Notes: generated by a model from the letters alone, not told the origin. A stretch of DNA of 64,000 nt from Ypsolopha sequella (GCA_934047225.1 OW204012.1:15252001-15316000); one strand, 5' to 3'; numbered from the stretch's first letter, positions 1 through 10,581 are shown. Numbers and translations: made by a program.

Positions 1-106
1 GAAATTTTTTTTAGACCAAAACTTCGTAAGGACGGCTTATTAAACCTAAATCTCGTAATGGTTTTCGAATTAACACACCTTTACATAATTTAAACCCGAA
101 ATTATT

Positions 107-232
107 CGGGGGACAGTAAGAGGACAGCTCATAAACAGGCACAACCAGATGACCCATGCTTGGGACCGATTCATGGCGGTATATCTGTCGTCGCCATATC
201 GTAGAATTCACCATTTCATGATTTAATTGGCC
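107..232 (+). repeat. SINE-R fragment, left arm of an inverted pair
   Basis: This segment matches the 5' half of the SINE-R repeat seen complete at 61774-62139 (shared words ACAGTAAGAGGACAGCTC and GGCGGTATATC). It is repeated in inverted orientation at 585-775, with a family E MITE between the arms. The two arms share the same private differences from other SINE-R copies, so they probably arose by one inverted duplication rather than two insertions. Confidence 0.7.
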
Positions 233-356
233 ATATAAGTATGAAATCAAAAATCTTTAAAAAAAATAGGAGCGTGTTAGGTTTACGTGTAAATACATTT
301 GGAGAGCAGAGCGAAGGCGACCCTCCCAATTTTAACAGAAATACGATATGGCCAAC

Positions 357-590
357 CAGCCCCCCTATTCTGTATCTTTAGTTGCCAACTGTACAAGGTG
401 CCTATCATCAAAAACATTGATAAAAACTGAAATTTCAAAATTGTCTTTAGTGGGTATTGAACTATTAACAATCTGTGTCGTCACTTGAAGTGCGAACATA
501 TCCTTAGGAAATCGGAATTCGATGGTATATCTATGTTTTTGATGATAGGCATCCAGTACAGAAGGCAACTAGAGATACATAATAGGCCCG
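357..590. mobile_element. Family E MITE, copy 1
   Basis: About 234 bp with terminal inverted repeats reading roughly CCCCCCTATTCTGTATC and its complement GATACATAATAGGCCCG, plus an inner inverted pair around the word ATCATCAAAAACAT. Two further copies lie at 13287-13519 and 57147-57380. The 3-bp flanks are CAG and CTG. The G/C-rich ends and 3-bp target suggest a PIF/Harbinger-type MITE, but no transposase is present and the class is tentative. Confidence 0.75.
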
Positions 591-775
591 CTGATCATGA
601 AATGGTGAATTCTACGATATGGCGACGACAGATATACCGCCATGAATCGCTCCCAAGCATGGGTCATCTGGTTGTGCCTGTTTGAGAGCTGTCCTCTTAC
701 TGTACCCCGAATAACTTCGGGTAGGTTTATGGTGGTACCTCTACAGTCGAGCCCGGCATCAGCTCTACCACCTAC
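585..775 (-). repeat. SINE-R fragment, right arm of an inverted pair
   Basis: Reverse-strand copy of the SINE-R 5' region, ending in the complement of GGTAGAGCTGATGCCGGG. It is the inverted partner of 107-232. The frame through it on the minus strand is a repeat shadow, not a gene. Confidence 0.75.
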
Positions 776-944
776 ATTTCGTTTGCCAAATAGTATTTTA
801 TTCCAATGCAATTACAATTAGTCATCAATCGAGTATTTCCGATTCGCGAAAAGAAATCAAAGCGTTTCCAAAGAAAGCCAATAGCCTAATAAACGTTCGA
901 TCATAAAGTACATAAACAAAAGGGTGATACACACACAGCACAAC

Positions 945-962
945 CACACACACACACACACA
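945..962. repeat. (CA)n microsatellite
   Basis: Nine uninterrupted CA dinucleotides, preceded by a degenerate CA-rich stretch from about 930. The surrounding 776-1137 shows nothing else I can support. Confidence 0.9.
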
Positions 963-1137
963 TTTTTGCACAAGTTCCTTGACCCTGCTATTTCAGATCA
1001 GAACTCGGCCGGGAATCGAGGTTTAGACCGGGAGCCAGTTACCTGGGTAACCTACAGGTGCGGACCTTGGTCTTGATGGAGTAATAATATAATTTTGAAA
1101 CGCAAGCTGGGTGATTAACCTTTGTCTACTATTTTAT

Positions 1138-1516
1138 AGTAGTTTATGCTACAAGGGCGAAAAGGAATAAATTACGTGGACGATAAACGTAACCGAGTAA
1201 TTTATTGCTCTTACGCCCGTGTATCATACTACGTTTTTCAATGCATAGTGTGAGGAAATGAAAACAAATATAATCTTGTGAACTTTAAATTATGTTTGGC
1301 CCAAAAGGATTGTATCCAGAGCCGTTAAACAGTGGAAAAAAAAGTATAACATCTATGGTACACAGCATGGTACACAGGAAAGGCTGCAGGTTAGCCAACC
1401 ATTGCAAACAAATAAAAAAAATAATAATAATAAAGCCCTAGGGCAAAATAATCGACTTTCTGTTCGGTTTTGATGCATAAAAAGTGAGCCTTTACGAGCA
1501 CATGCATTGAAAAATT
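1138..1516 (-). mobile_element. Family K palindrome-ended element, copy 1
   Basis: About 380 bp repeat found six times in the window (also 17541, 24866, 40568, 41944 and a partial copy at 43731). Read on the minus strand it begins CAATGCATGTGCTCGTAAAGG. Its centre contains the words CCCTAGGGCT and GGTTGGCTAACCTGCAGCC. It ends with a palindromic block closing in CATAAACTACTAT. It has no intact frame. The short frame starting MHQNRTESRLFCPRA recurs in every copy only because the DNA is repeated. Confidence 0.85.
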
Positions 1517-2649
1517 AGTTTTATAGATGTTACGTAGTTTAAATGTTTAAATTACTGTTGAATTGATGTTAAAATTAATAATGTGTTGGCCCGATGATAG
1601 GTCATAGGAAACAGATAGGTTAAGTGCATTTGAAAATATACATTTGTGGAATAAAACTACAAGAATTTGTGTATGATTTTGTTGAAATTGATATTCCATC
1701 AATAACCATCAATCGAACCGAACGAATATAAAAATAACCTTACACTTGCGAATATTACTATAATAGAAATTAACGTTATATTATTGCAGACGTAAAATAA
1801 ATCTGCGGGCTACGACGAAGTATATCCATCTCTATCACACTTTTAAGAGGAGGCCTTCCTTTTTCAACAGTTTTTGAACGATTGTACGGAATTTACCACA
1901 GACGCAATCAATATTAAACTTATTTATATGTTTTTTCAAACCTTTATCTTTACGTTGTAAGTAGCGTTACCTAATTGGAAAACTTTCGCCCGATAGATTT
2001 TATTTTGGAAAATGGTCTCTTTTTGAGTATTTTTTTTGGTTTTGGTTTAATCGATTTGATTTGTATGTGTCATATTTTACTATCAATACGAAAATCTTGT
2101 TTATTAACCAATGTACGTTGAAAAATGACTTTAATGCAATATCGTAATTTTGGTCGATTTTAATTTTAAAATTAGACTCGTTCTGAATCGTTTCGCGCGC
2201 ATTTTGGCGCACGCGATTTTCAACTTTACCGGGTTATAATTGCAAAGCCGCTGTGCGCCTAAGGAAAGCCTCGTCTTAATGTGCATTGTCAGAGATAAAT
2301 AAAATAAAAGATAATTTATTTGTCTTACAAATGTGCTAATACACAAAACAATAAATACAAAAGTGAAAAGACAAAAAGGTCTAAGCTCGGCATACAGCTA
2401 GCTGATACACATGCAGACAGCCGCCGATTTTCAGCTCAGCCTTGTAATACTACATGATGAAACACATGGACGTATGCTCGGACGATAAACGTACGACCGA
2501 ATCTTTTTGGGCGTAACGTACCGGACTTGGATGTGAGAAGCTTCGAACCGGGATTAGAATACATCCTATAGCCATTTTATAGATTACAAACTTATGATCA
2601 GTGATCGGTTCGATCAATAAATTATAAATTCAAAAATATAATAATCACA
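1517..2649. other. AT-rich stretch with no supported feature
   Basis: I see no gene, tRNA or clear repeat here. Short open frames on the minus strand around 2000-2346 are low-complexity and AT-rich and have no recognisable motif. Around 2530-2555 a GCTTCGAACCGGGATTAG stretch is B-box-like on the reverse strand and could be a worn SINE head, but this is weak. Confidence 0.5.
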
Positions 2650-2724
2650 TTAAGGCGATGTGTAAAAGAATACGGGTGCTTCTTTTCTGTGTATTTCAAT
2701 AAATTTTTACTCTATAATCTAGGG

Positions 2725-3000
2725 CAGGGGTCGGCAACCGGCGGCCCGCGGGCCGCATGCGGCCCGTGAACCACTGTGGTGTGGCCCGCAAGGTTCGCAA
2801 CCACTGCATGATAACTATATTTGGTAGTAAATACAGGTATTTGTGTGAGCAGACATTTTCCATTCTAAACTACCTAACAAGCAAGCTTTGTTCTCGGTTA
2901 AAAGATGCACATTTAGACGCAATACTACACAAAATGCGGCCCTCGCTGATTCCCTGGTAGCATTTGTGGCCCTCCTATGTCATAAGGTTGCCGACCCCTG
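2725..3000 (+). mobile_element. Internally deleted hAT transposon
   Basis: 276 bp bounded by perfect terminal repeats CAGGGGTCGGCAACC and GGTTGCCGACCCCTG. An exact 8-bp target duplication ATCTAGGG flanks it (2717-2724 and 3001-3008), the hAT signature. The paralogous family B copy at 48312 carries the corresponding region once, as an empty site. The element keeps a piece of the transposase C-terminus. Confidence 0.95.
2820..2960 (+). pseudogene. hAT transposase C-terminal dimerisation fragment
   Basis: The frame reads FGSKYRYLCEQTFSILNYL, followed by a stretch containing SKLCSRL and DAHLDAIL. This is the typical hAT C-terminal dimerisation pattern (FxSxxxCEQxFSxxNxxKxxxRxxLxxxxL). That domain normally lets transposase monomers assemble. 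Here it is all that survives of a protein normally several hundred residues long. The DDE catalytic region and BED zinc finger are absent, so it is a deletion derivative mobilised in trans. The apparent start at 2757 lies in GC-rich terminal sequence and is not a real gene start. Family assignment is confident. Any function of the short peptide is unlikely. Confidence 0.85.
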
Positions 3001-3303
3001 ATCTAGGGTTTTGTTTTTGGAAAACATGTTTGTATACATTTTCCTCGATAGAAATAATTGTTGAAATGAGATCTTCAAACACACTTTCTCCTCGTTTGAC
3101 GAAAAGAAACCGTGTACAGAACTCAATTATATTTTAATAAATAGGTTTCAACCATATCTAGATATTTGATTTTGGAAGTTTTGCTAGCTATTTTTTTATA
3201 AAAATATAAAACTAACTTTTTTCCCTTTCGCCCTAATCCGCCCTCCTCGCACTGCGCGTTTTTTCGCTTGGAGTCTTCTTCTTTCTCTAGCCCTCTTCCC
3301 AGT

Positions 3304-3501
3304 TCAGCTGGGGTCGGGCCTCCTCGTATGTCGGCGCCAGGATATTCTATCCCGGGTTGTTATTGTGGGCAGGTTCTGGTCTTTAATTTCCCTCTCGATA
3401 TTGGACCACCAGATTGATGGTGGTCGTCCTCTCCCTCTTGGTTTATTTGGAATGTTAATAGCTTTCTTTACGACGTAGTTTTCCTCGACGTAGTTTTTTC
3501 G
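3304..3501 (-). pseudogene. Non-LTR retrotransposon ORF2 C-terminal fragment
   Basis: On the minus strand the frame reads a basic GRGRPP motif, then IWWSNIEREIKDQNLPT, then RDRISWRRHTRRPDPS and stop. The pattern GRP..W...I......W.....DR..WR is the usual extreme C-terminus of LINE reverse transcriptase ORF2 proteins. It is followed by a short 3' UTR rich in GAAGAA (3272-3303, read on minus). Only the last ~65 residues of a protein of about 1000 are present, as expected for 5' truncation on insertion. It sits inside the family B MITE. The frame's 5' part beyond 3501 is MITE sequence, so the ORF start there is spurious. Confidence 0.8.
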
Positions 3502-3536
3502 AGTGACAGTGACAAAAATAAATTTCGCATAGCCTC

Positions 3537-3990
3537 TTAAGGCCCTACGCATCCAACACAATAATCGTATTAAGTAATTTTTAACTCAATGATATTGTCA
3601 GAAAGTCTACATTAGAACGCTCGCTTCGTGCGCTGCGAGCACGCATAAATCGGTGAATTTGCGAGGTTTTTCTGGAATTTCTGAAAAAGTATTGAGAAAT
3701 AAATAAAAATGGGTCAATAAGTGTCTTAAGTTGTCTGTAAAGAAAATTCAGGAAAAGTTTTAATTCTCTCCGTTGAACACCTTTGCTATAAACACATTTA
3801 TTCGCAATTTGACGAGCTTACTTTGTGATTTTTTTCTATCTAGTGAAGTTTACTCAATTACGTTTTTAGATCAACTTGTGTTTAGAGTATATCCTCTATT
3901 GTAACATATATTTAACTTGTATTTGAATGAGATATTGAACTGACAATATTAATTAAACAAAATGCTCATTTTGGAATGGCAGGGCCTTAA
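3537..3990. mobile_element. Family C TTAA-flanked MITE, copy 1
   Basis: 454 bp starting TTAAGGCCCTACGCATCC and ending GGCAGGGCCTTAA. It is nearly identical to 60806-61258. The TIR begins TTAAGGCCCT. It contains a GCTCGCTTCGTGCGCTGCGAGCACG hairpin-like region near 3620. It shares its left TTAA with family B, so one inserted at the other's terminal TTAA. Confidence 0.9.
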
Positions 3991-4932
3991 GCATGATAGT
4001 AATGTATGTTTATAATCGCCAGCTCCCGGTCTACAAGGTTCAAGCGCCCGCGGGAACGATTCTAAACCGATACCGGATACGATAACTGTTCCTCGTATTA
4101 TTATCTACGTAATTCCCAGATTTTACCGGCCATTATATTCGGTGAAACGTGGGTGTACGAGTGTGGACTGCGACTTGCATTTCACAGTTCACAGTTTGGA
4201 ACACCTCTTAACCTCTGGAAACCACATTATCTACTGATCGTACTGAATAACTTTCACAACCAACTTTTTTGATGTAGAAGAAGCGAAAGAAGTGTGTCAG
4301 TATCGTGGCAGAAATCTGTAAATCTGTAGTCTCTGACTAACCGTCTGGGGAACAGGCGTGAGTATATAGATTGTATATATGTATGTATGTAGATTAGTAA
4401 CTAATTTATTTATTAAATATGGAAATCAGGTTTTTGTATATTACATAATTTTTTAATTAAATTTTTATATAGAGATAAGTTTGTCTTTGTACATCTCAAT
4501 TTGTTTGAAGTATGTTTGTAAATGTTTATTTTCTGTGTACAATAAAGAATAAGAATAATTATAAGCATTTAAATAAATAGTTTTTTCATATTATTTTCCC
4601 GTGTGACGAACAGTACAACAATATAAACATTTTCGTCACTAACAATGACGTCATTGGTGATATTTAGAAACTTGAATGTAGTCAAGTGCGAGTGGAAGTG
4701 ACTCGCCGAGGTTCTGTGCAGGTTGTATTACAATCTACAAATCTTAATTTTCCATTTTCATGGACAAGTTTTTGAAACATAGCGAATAAAAAATTCACTT
4801 CCCTACATGATTTTTTAATACAATTTTTAGTTTAGTTTGTAATATATTTATTGTTAGCAGTTTAGTTTGTTAAAGTTTTTAATATTTCATAGGATTATTT
4901 AGTTTTAAATTTAAATTACTTTTTTAATTTAA
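3991..4932. other. AT-rich stretch with a possible LINE tail
   Basis: No gene is visible. Around 4380-4560 the text has a TGTATGTATGTA run and ends in an AATAAAGAATAAGAATAA stretch, resembling a LINE 3' UTR with a polyadenylation-like signal. I cannot name the family. Confidence 0.35.
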
Positions 4933-5202
4933 TATATAAGGTCTTTCAATTGAAATTAAAAGTAATTTAGGAGGTGATTCAGTATCGTTAATACATCACA
5001 TTCCACTGCAAAGTACTTTTTTTTGCGCGAACTTTTTCTTCACTTGTCCATACAAACTGAGTCAGCTGATCGGACCACTTTGTACTGAGAAGTGAAAAAA
5101 AAGTTCGCGCAAAAAAAAGTGCTTTGCAATGGAATGTGATGTATTAACGATACTGAATCACCTCCTAAATTACTTTTAATTTAAAGTGGAAGACCTTATA
5201 TA
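4933..5202. mobile_element. Foldback MITE with ~110-bp arms
   Basis: The left arm (about 4933-5045, starting TATATAAGGTCTTTCA) and right arm (about 5088-5202) are near-perfect reverse complements, separated by about 42 bp. The few differences include TCAATTG/AAATT near the outer ends. The size and ends TATATAAGG suggest a Tc1/mariner-like or TATA-targeting foldback element. No coding potential. Confidence 0.85.
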
Positions 5203-5320
5203 CTAAAATAATAAGTTTTATACATAATATTCGTCGTTATTGTTTTTTTTTTTTTGTGTAAAACAAAAGTTAATCTGTATTTAATAGAACATGTGGTTTA
5301 ATTTTCTGAGTACACTCCCC

Positions 5321-5440
5321 GGCACGGTTCTAGAGGCACAAGCAAAAAAGTAGAGGGGATCTGCGCATACAATTTTATACGGACGGACCGAAAAAAAAAT
5401 CACTTCTGCGCATGCAAGGTCATGCCTCTATAACCGTGCC
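5321..5440. mobile_element. Short MITE
   Basis: 120 bp bounded by GGCACGGTTCTAGAGGCA and its inverted match TGCCTCTATAACCGTGCC. It has no coding content. No second copy was noticed in the window. Confidence 0.65.
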
Positions 5441-5639
5441 AGCAAAGTATTTTTCACTAGCACCTTCTACCTACATTCGAGTTTTGAAAGTTTTTTTGTA
5501 TGTTTTTTTATTTATTAAAGATATTGTGAGACGTAGTAATATTTTTGTAGTTTTTCCGAAATTATTCAAGTAAATATAGCGTTACTATATATTTTTATAA
5601 ACAACTGTTTAATACCTATAGATATGTACAATTTGATAC

Positions 5640-6186
5640 GCATACTCGTATTTTATTAGGTGAAATTTAATCAACCGCCCGAATTCACACTGGATACTCG
5701 GTTAGTTAGTAACAATAAAACTTTACACGCTACTCGCTCCGCTCGTCGTCGCACCTATTTTTGACTTTTTATTGAAAGACTTTCTATTTCATACTTCAAC
5801 TTCATGATTCGCCCAATTTTGCGATTTATCCACGACACATACACACTGACAGACTTATAAACGGCCGGACAACGCAACGAAGTCTGAATATAGTGGTTCG
5901 TTTTACCCCTTCTGGTACGGAACCCTAAAAATGTCAAACAGCACGTGCGTGTACCTAAGATAAATATGTAAATATATTTAACAAAGTTGTTTTTTTTTTT
6001 CGAGAATTTTCAAGTCCATCTATTTGATTTTGATAACAAGTGGTATTTTTATTTTGGGGTTAGATCGTAACGGAAACCCCTATTTATACAAAGATAAGGT
6101 GTATCTTACGGTGCGGATTTCGCTATAAAAACATAATAATGTTATTGGTTAAAATTAATATAGATAACATTTTCGATTTTGTATAT
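5640..6186. other. Repeat patchwork, no gene
   Basis: 5658-5705 resembles the ends of the H/palindrome repeats (GGTGAAATTTAATCAACCGCC). 5730-5757 has a CTCGCTCCGCTCG word. 5885-5932 ends in GGTACGGAACCCTAAAAA, the terminus of the R repeat. No open frame here looks coding. Confidence 0.5.
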
Positions 6187-6456
6187 CCATCCATCCATCA
6201 GCCTAGTTCGTCCACTGCTGGACATAAGCCTTTCCAGGACTTTGCCACTCCCGGCGGTCATCCTGGAAGAATTGCCCATACTCACATACGCTGGGCAGGC
6301 GGGTTGGTGAGTGCGGTGCCAGAACCCTCGCACCAGTAACGCCACTGCCCGTCACCAGTCTGTTCCATATAAGGCCCGGCTATTAGGGATGGATATACCG
6401 CCATCTATCGGTCCCAGGCACGGTGGGCCTCCTGGTTTTTTGCCTGTGAGCTGTCG
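6187..6456 (-). repeat. SINE-R copy
   Basis: Reverse-strand SINE-R with its (GGAT)n tail at 6187-6198. It carries the tail sequence that encodes the peptide AYVQQWTN in the better copies. The 5' part is truncated after the ACCAGGAGGCCCACC region. Confidence 0.85.
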
Positions 6457-6626
6457 AGTTTGTCTAAAACAATAAAAACAAATTCGGTAAAAATCCGTAA
6501 AATTTATGTTCTTATGTAGTTACTAATTTTTATGCAGGGGTTAAGGGTTTGTAGTAACGATATGATTCAAATTTCTCTATATTTATAGTTCTAATTCGCG
6601 GCATAGATCTATAGGTATTCAAGGTG

Positions 6627-6873
6627 TAACAGAAAGGTGTAACCATATTTGAAAAGCTTATTCAGTCAATGGTATAGAACTACTTTTACTATGGAGTCAA
6701 CCCTAAAATCTCAAAAAAAAATCTGCCCTTCCATACATTTCGGCCGAGCGCATTGCATTTTTCTATGAAACAGTTACATTTTTTTTTCGAGATACAGGAT
6801 TTGTTCCATAGTATAAGTTGTTCTATACCATTGACTGAATAAGCTCTTCAAATATGTTTACACCTTTCTGTTA
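6627..6873. mobile_element. Foldback MITE (J-related)
   Basis: Terminal repeats of about 50 bp begin TAACAGAAAGGTGTAACC and end with the inverse CACCTTTCTGTTA. The interior has the words CTTTTACTATGGAGTCAACC and TTTTTCGAGAT, as in family J (40301-40548). It is probably a diverged member. Confidence 0.8.
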
Positions 6874-7121
6874 GACTGTTAATGGACTCAGAATAAATTA
6901 TAAAAACATTCCATGGACACCTCACAATTTTGTGTTTGCGTTTGTATGGAGGATTGCGCGTGATGTTACCATACGCATCGATATAACATTTTTTCATATT
7001 TAATGTTCTAGAATCTAGATTGTTAGTCATTTGATAACCAGTTCTGTTGAGTACGTAAATCCTAAATGACAATATTATTTTTGGATTTTGAGTGTTTTCC
7101 TCAATAAAATATATTATTCCA

Positions 7122-7229
7122 GTCGGTGGTCTATTGGTGGACAGCTGTCTGTCTGTATATAATCGACTCACACATATAAAGAGCCACAAAGCATCCTATA
7201 TATGACTCATAACCCAATAGACCACCGAT
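7122..7229. mobile_element. Short TIR MITE
   Basis: About 108 bp with inverted ends around GTCGGTGGTCTATTGG and CCAATAGACCACCGAT. It sits immediately left of the family D element. No coding content. Confidence 0.7.
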
Positions 7230-7238
7230 AAGCAAATA

Positions 7239-7711
7239 TTAAGGCGTATGACCACGCTATATAAGCAACTCGATGTGTGTCGGTACAAATATCAACGGAA
7301 ACGACATTGAAATAATGTTCATTTCAGCGTGCCTTGAAAAGTGGCTGTTACGACAACCACTGCGTCTCCGGCTAACGCAAAATAGGAGAAAATAATACTT
7401 TTCACATGGACGCCATGAACGGAAAAAAAATTTTGAACTAAAATTTTTTTGATCTAAAAATTTCTAATAATCGCTTTAGGCGTTTGGAAGGAGTAAGAGA
7501 ATTCTTGTGTTAATCATGTGAAACTTTCGATGACTTTCGATTTTTTTTGTCAAAACTTACAATAGAAAAACAGTTTATGAAACATAAAATTTATTTTTGA
7601 CTCTACAATGCCTATCATATATTTTTATGAAAGATTTTGGACCACCCGTGTGAGAGGAGTAGGCCTTCAAAGACAGGTCCAAATTGCAGTTGGTGTATCC
7701 ATTCGCCTTAA
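7239..7711. mobile_element. Family D TTAA-flanked MITE, copy 1
   Basis: 473 bp from TTAAGGCGTATGACC to CCATTCGCCTTAA. TTAA lies at both ends with TIR TTAAGGCG. A close copy is at 32611-33106. Overlapping frames are AT-rich shadows. Confidence 0.9.
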
Positions 7712-8288
7712 TGAATAATAAAACAAGAAAAAAACAAACAAACTTAAATAACAGATTCACAAATAATAAATATAATATAACATATAAAAACATAAAAAGT
7801 ATTTATTTTCCAACACAAAGTAACAATTGGTTTAAAGCAACTGACTCCCAAAAAGTTAAAACTGAGATTCAGGAGCCAGTTTCTTCTCTTATTTATAAAT
7901 TATACCAATCAAAGTGTTAGTGTAATATTTATTTACAAAAAAATACAAACAGGAATGTGGTTAGTAGATACATACAAATATTACAATATCATATTAGTGG
8001 GTTAGTATTACCATTAGGTTTTAATTTTTCCAAAAAGAAGGTAAATCTTATTAATTAGACAAACTATGTAGAATAACAAACAGAAAAAAAAAAGTATGAA
8101 TATGAGTATAATAATTATATAATAATACAAGATCGCTGTTGTCTCGGGAACAAGTTGTATATTTGTTATTTTTATAATGTTTTTCGAGAAAAAATTAACA
8201 CCATTATTAAAGCAACCTGGTACGACACACAAAGCCATAATTCCAAGAAATTAACCGAAAATCACAATAAACTACCCATAATAACATA

Positions 8289-9281
8289 CAGTGTGTCCCT
8301 CGTACAAGTGCACATCCGAAAGTGGGTGAAACTAGATCTAAATATATCGACAAAAACAAAGAAAAATTTTTTTTTTTTTTTTAAAGCGCTTCAGGAAAAA
8401 AATCGACACTTTAAGAACTTGCATATCTACTTCAGTAAATAATGTATTATTTTGATAAAATGGTATATTATTTTTGGATTCTTTTTCTAGGGACCTGTTA
8501 AAACAGAAACGCAATTGGAGAAATTCGGCTCGATAGAAATATTTATTGAAATGAGCTCTTTTTGACACCAATTCTCCTGGTCTGACAATTTAGAATGACA
8601 TATGGACTGCAATTATATTTTATGAGATGGGTTTTAACGATATCTAGGACCTGGCTAAACGAAATTTTGATAGCATCTTTAGGACATTTTAAATTAATAA
8701 AAAACCGACTTTTTGCTACTTTTCCACGAATCCGTCCCTCTTGCACTGACAGTTTTTTCGCATATGGAGTAACAGGGACGCTAAAACTTTTACATATCGC
8801 CTTAATCTTGAAAAAATACCCTACCTTTGTATGGGACGAGAGCGCAGTGCCTTTGGTTAACCGCTCGTAGAAAATATTGCATTTATGATAGAACGTTGTA
8901 TTTTTTTCTATTAGAAAGATAATGGAATAGGCAATGATAAATAGGAATAAAATTACTGAAAAAAAAGACGGAAAAAATAAAGAAATAACCTTTTAGGAAA
9001 TTATTTTTATGGTAATGGTAGTTGATTATGTTTTGTTTTTGATTTGGTATGCAACGTCTATTCTTAAGGATTATAACAGTTTTATTTCATTGCATTACTC
9101 GCGATAGATCAAAAGTTATGACATAGGTTATACATAGTCTCCATGGTAGGCAAAAAAAAATTTAAAACGTAAATTTATAAAACAAAGATTTTCTAAAAAA
9201 AAAAAAAAACATTTTTTTGTCGATAAAATGAGATCTAGTTTCACCCCTTTTCGGATGTGCACTTGTACGAGGGACACACTG
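8289..9281. mobile_element. Family L element, TA-flanked, carrying a nested MITE
   Basis: The ends are CAGTGTGTCCCTCGTACAAG and its inverted match GTACGAGGGACACACTG, both directly flanked by TA (8287-8288 and 9282-9283). Inverted arms extend about 90 bp, down to poly-T/A runs. This fits a Tc1/mariner-type MITE. Family A (8381-8805) lies inside. I see no transposase remnant in 8806-9180. Confidence 0.8.
8381..8805. mobile_element. Family A TTAA-flanked MITE, copy 1
   Basis: 425 bp from TTAAAGCGCTTC to ATATCGCCTTAA. It matches the inverse-oriented 51670-52094 copy along its full length, and both are 425 bp. It lies inside element L. Its frames (8338-8870) are shadows. Confidence 0.9.
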
Positions 9282-9283
9282 TA

Positions 9284-10137
9284 TAAGGTACTGAAATGAC
9301 ATATTTTCATGACCGGATCAACGATGCGCCATCTACAGGGATAATTTGGCAGTCTGGATCCCCATTGTCACTTCATGTTCTCTAGATTCAAATCTCCAAA
9401 ATAAATAATTCACTTATAGATCATCTAGAATCTATAAAAGCTAATAACTAGCTTCATCATAAATGCAGTTTTGTCAGAAACCCGCCATATATCACGGGAC
9501 AAGCGTATGTCAAATATAATTATATAATTATGAATAATTCACGAGTAGTTTTTTTTTTTTCAAATTATTTTTGTCACATTTATGTCCAATGTGACCTCTT
9601 ACAAGCCGTTTCTTGTACCTCGATATGGGAAGGCTGATTCTTGTTTAGAAAATACGCAACAAAAATGATAGAATATTGGTAGAGATCGTTCGGGATTCAG
9701 AATATTAATTATAATAAAACTTTTTGTAATAAATATGTACCTAAACTACATAAAACTATAATAAACGATACATTTCTCGTAATATGTATCAAATCAAATT
9801 AGAAAAAAGTTATTTTTGTTCATTAGGTATTTAGTAAGTCTCTACTTTTGGTTTATTTTAATACAGTACAAAAATACTTTTTTCTCCTTTTGTTTTTGCT
9901 CGTCGTTTGCGTTAGTTAATCTGTACTTCCAGATCTTCTTGCATGGATTGAAAACTTACTTTTAGTAAAAAAGAAAAAAACCATGTCTTTCAGTTGGAAG
10001 TACAAATCGAAAACCTATACTCAACGCCATAAAGATATCATTTCGTAGCTGTTTTTTTCTCGTTATGTACATATTTTAAAACTTGACGGATGATTTAGTG
10101 TCACCCAAGCAGTGCTTGAAAATTTTCTGCGAACTGC
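9284..10137. other. AT-rich stretch with no supported feature
   Basis: No gene or clear repeat boundary. A weak inverted pair, GTACTTCCAG near 9927 and TTGGAAGTACA near 9993, could be a small MITE. I could not extend it. Confidence 0.4.
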
Positions 10138-10355
10138 TTAGTCAAAGTACCATTTGTTACGGTCCTGACACACCTGTTTTGTTTCTTCCCTGTTCGTAAA
10201 TCGAGTCGTGTCCACTTGACTTATCATTGGTATAAATGTTGCTACCCTGCGGTCGAACCTCGATGTTATAGTATACATACATATTGTCACGACATACAAC
10301 TCCGAAGGGGTATCAGAGATGTCTCCCGAGTGTGGACTGTCACTCGTAACTCGTA
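10138..10355 (-). repeat. Lepidopteran SINE-like repeat fragment
   Basis: It contains GTTACGGTCCTGACACACCTG and, 3' of it, an inverted GACATACAACTCCGAAGGGG match to the CACGACATGAATCCCCGAGGGG repeat at 20660. The family recurs at 16105, 20517, 28130, 41024, 56330 and 60640. It is typical of Lepidoptera from memory. Confidence 0.6.
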
Positions 10356-10427
10356 ACATACTTTTTAAATTTTTTCAATCTGACCTAGATAGCAAAAATA
10401 CTTAAGAGGATGGCCTATCCTAGCAAC

Positions 10428-10581
10428 GCCTTTATGACATTATCAAAGGAATTAATATAATATCTTAATTACACAATAAATAGTATACATCAGCCAGAGC
10501 GACCAATGACACCGGCTGATGTAAACTATTTATTGTGTAATTAAGATATTATATTAATTCCTTTGATAATGCCATAAAGGC
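10428..10581. mobile_element. Near-perfect hairpin MITE
   Basis: Two 68-bp arms (10428-10495 and 10514-10581) are inverse copies with two mismatches, separated by an 18-nt loop. Such fidelity implies a very recent origin or ongoing arm correction. No coding content. Confidence 0.9.

Larger units (their letters stand above)
2650..3540. mobile_element. Family B TTAA-flanked MITE, copy 1 (twice interrupted)
   Basis: The element starts TTAAGGCGATG and ends AGCCTCTTAA. That fits piggyBac-type TTAA targeting. Uninterrupted paralogues of 386-424 bp lie at 26319-26704, 46458-46861 and 48312-48735. Comparison with them shows two insertions here: a hAT element at 2725-3000 and a LINE tail at about 3272-3501. 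The right TTAA is shared with the next element, family C. Confidence 0.85.
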
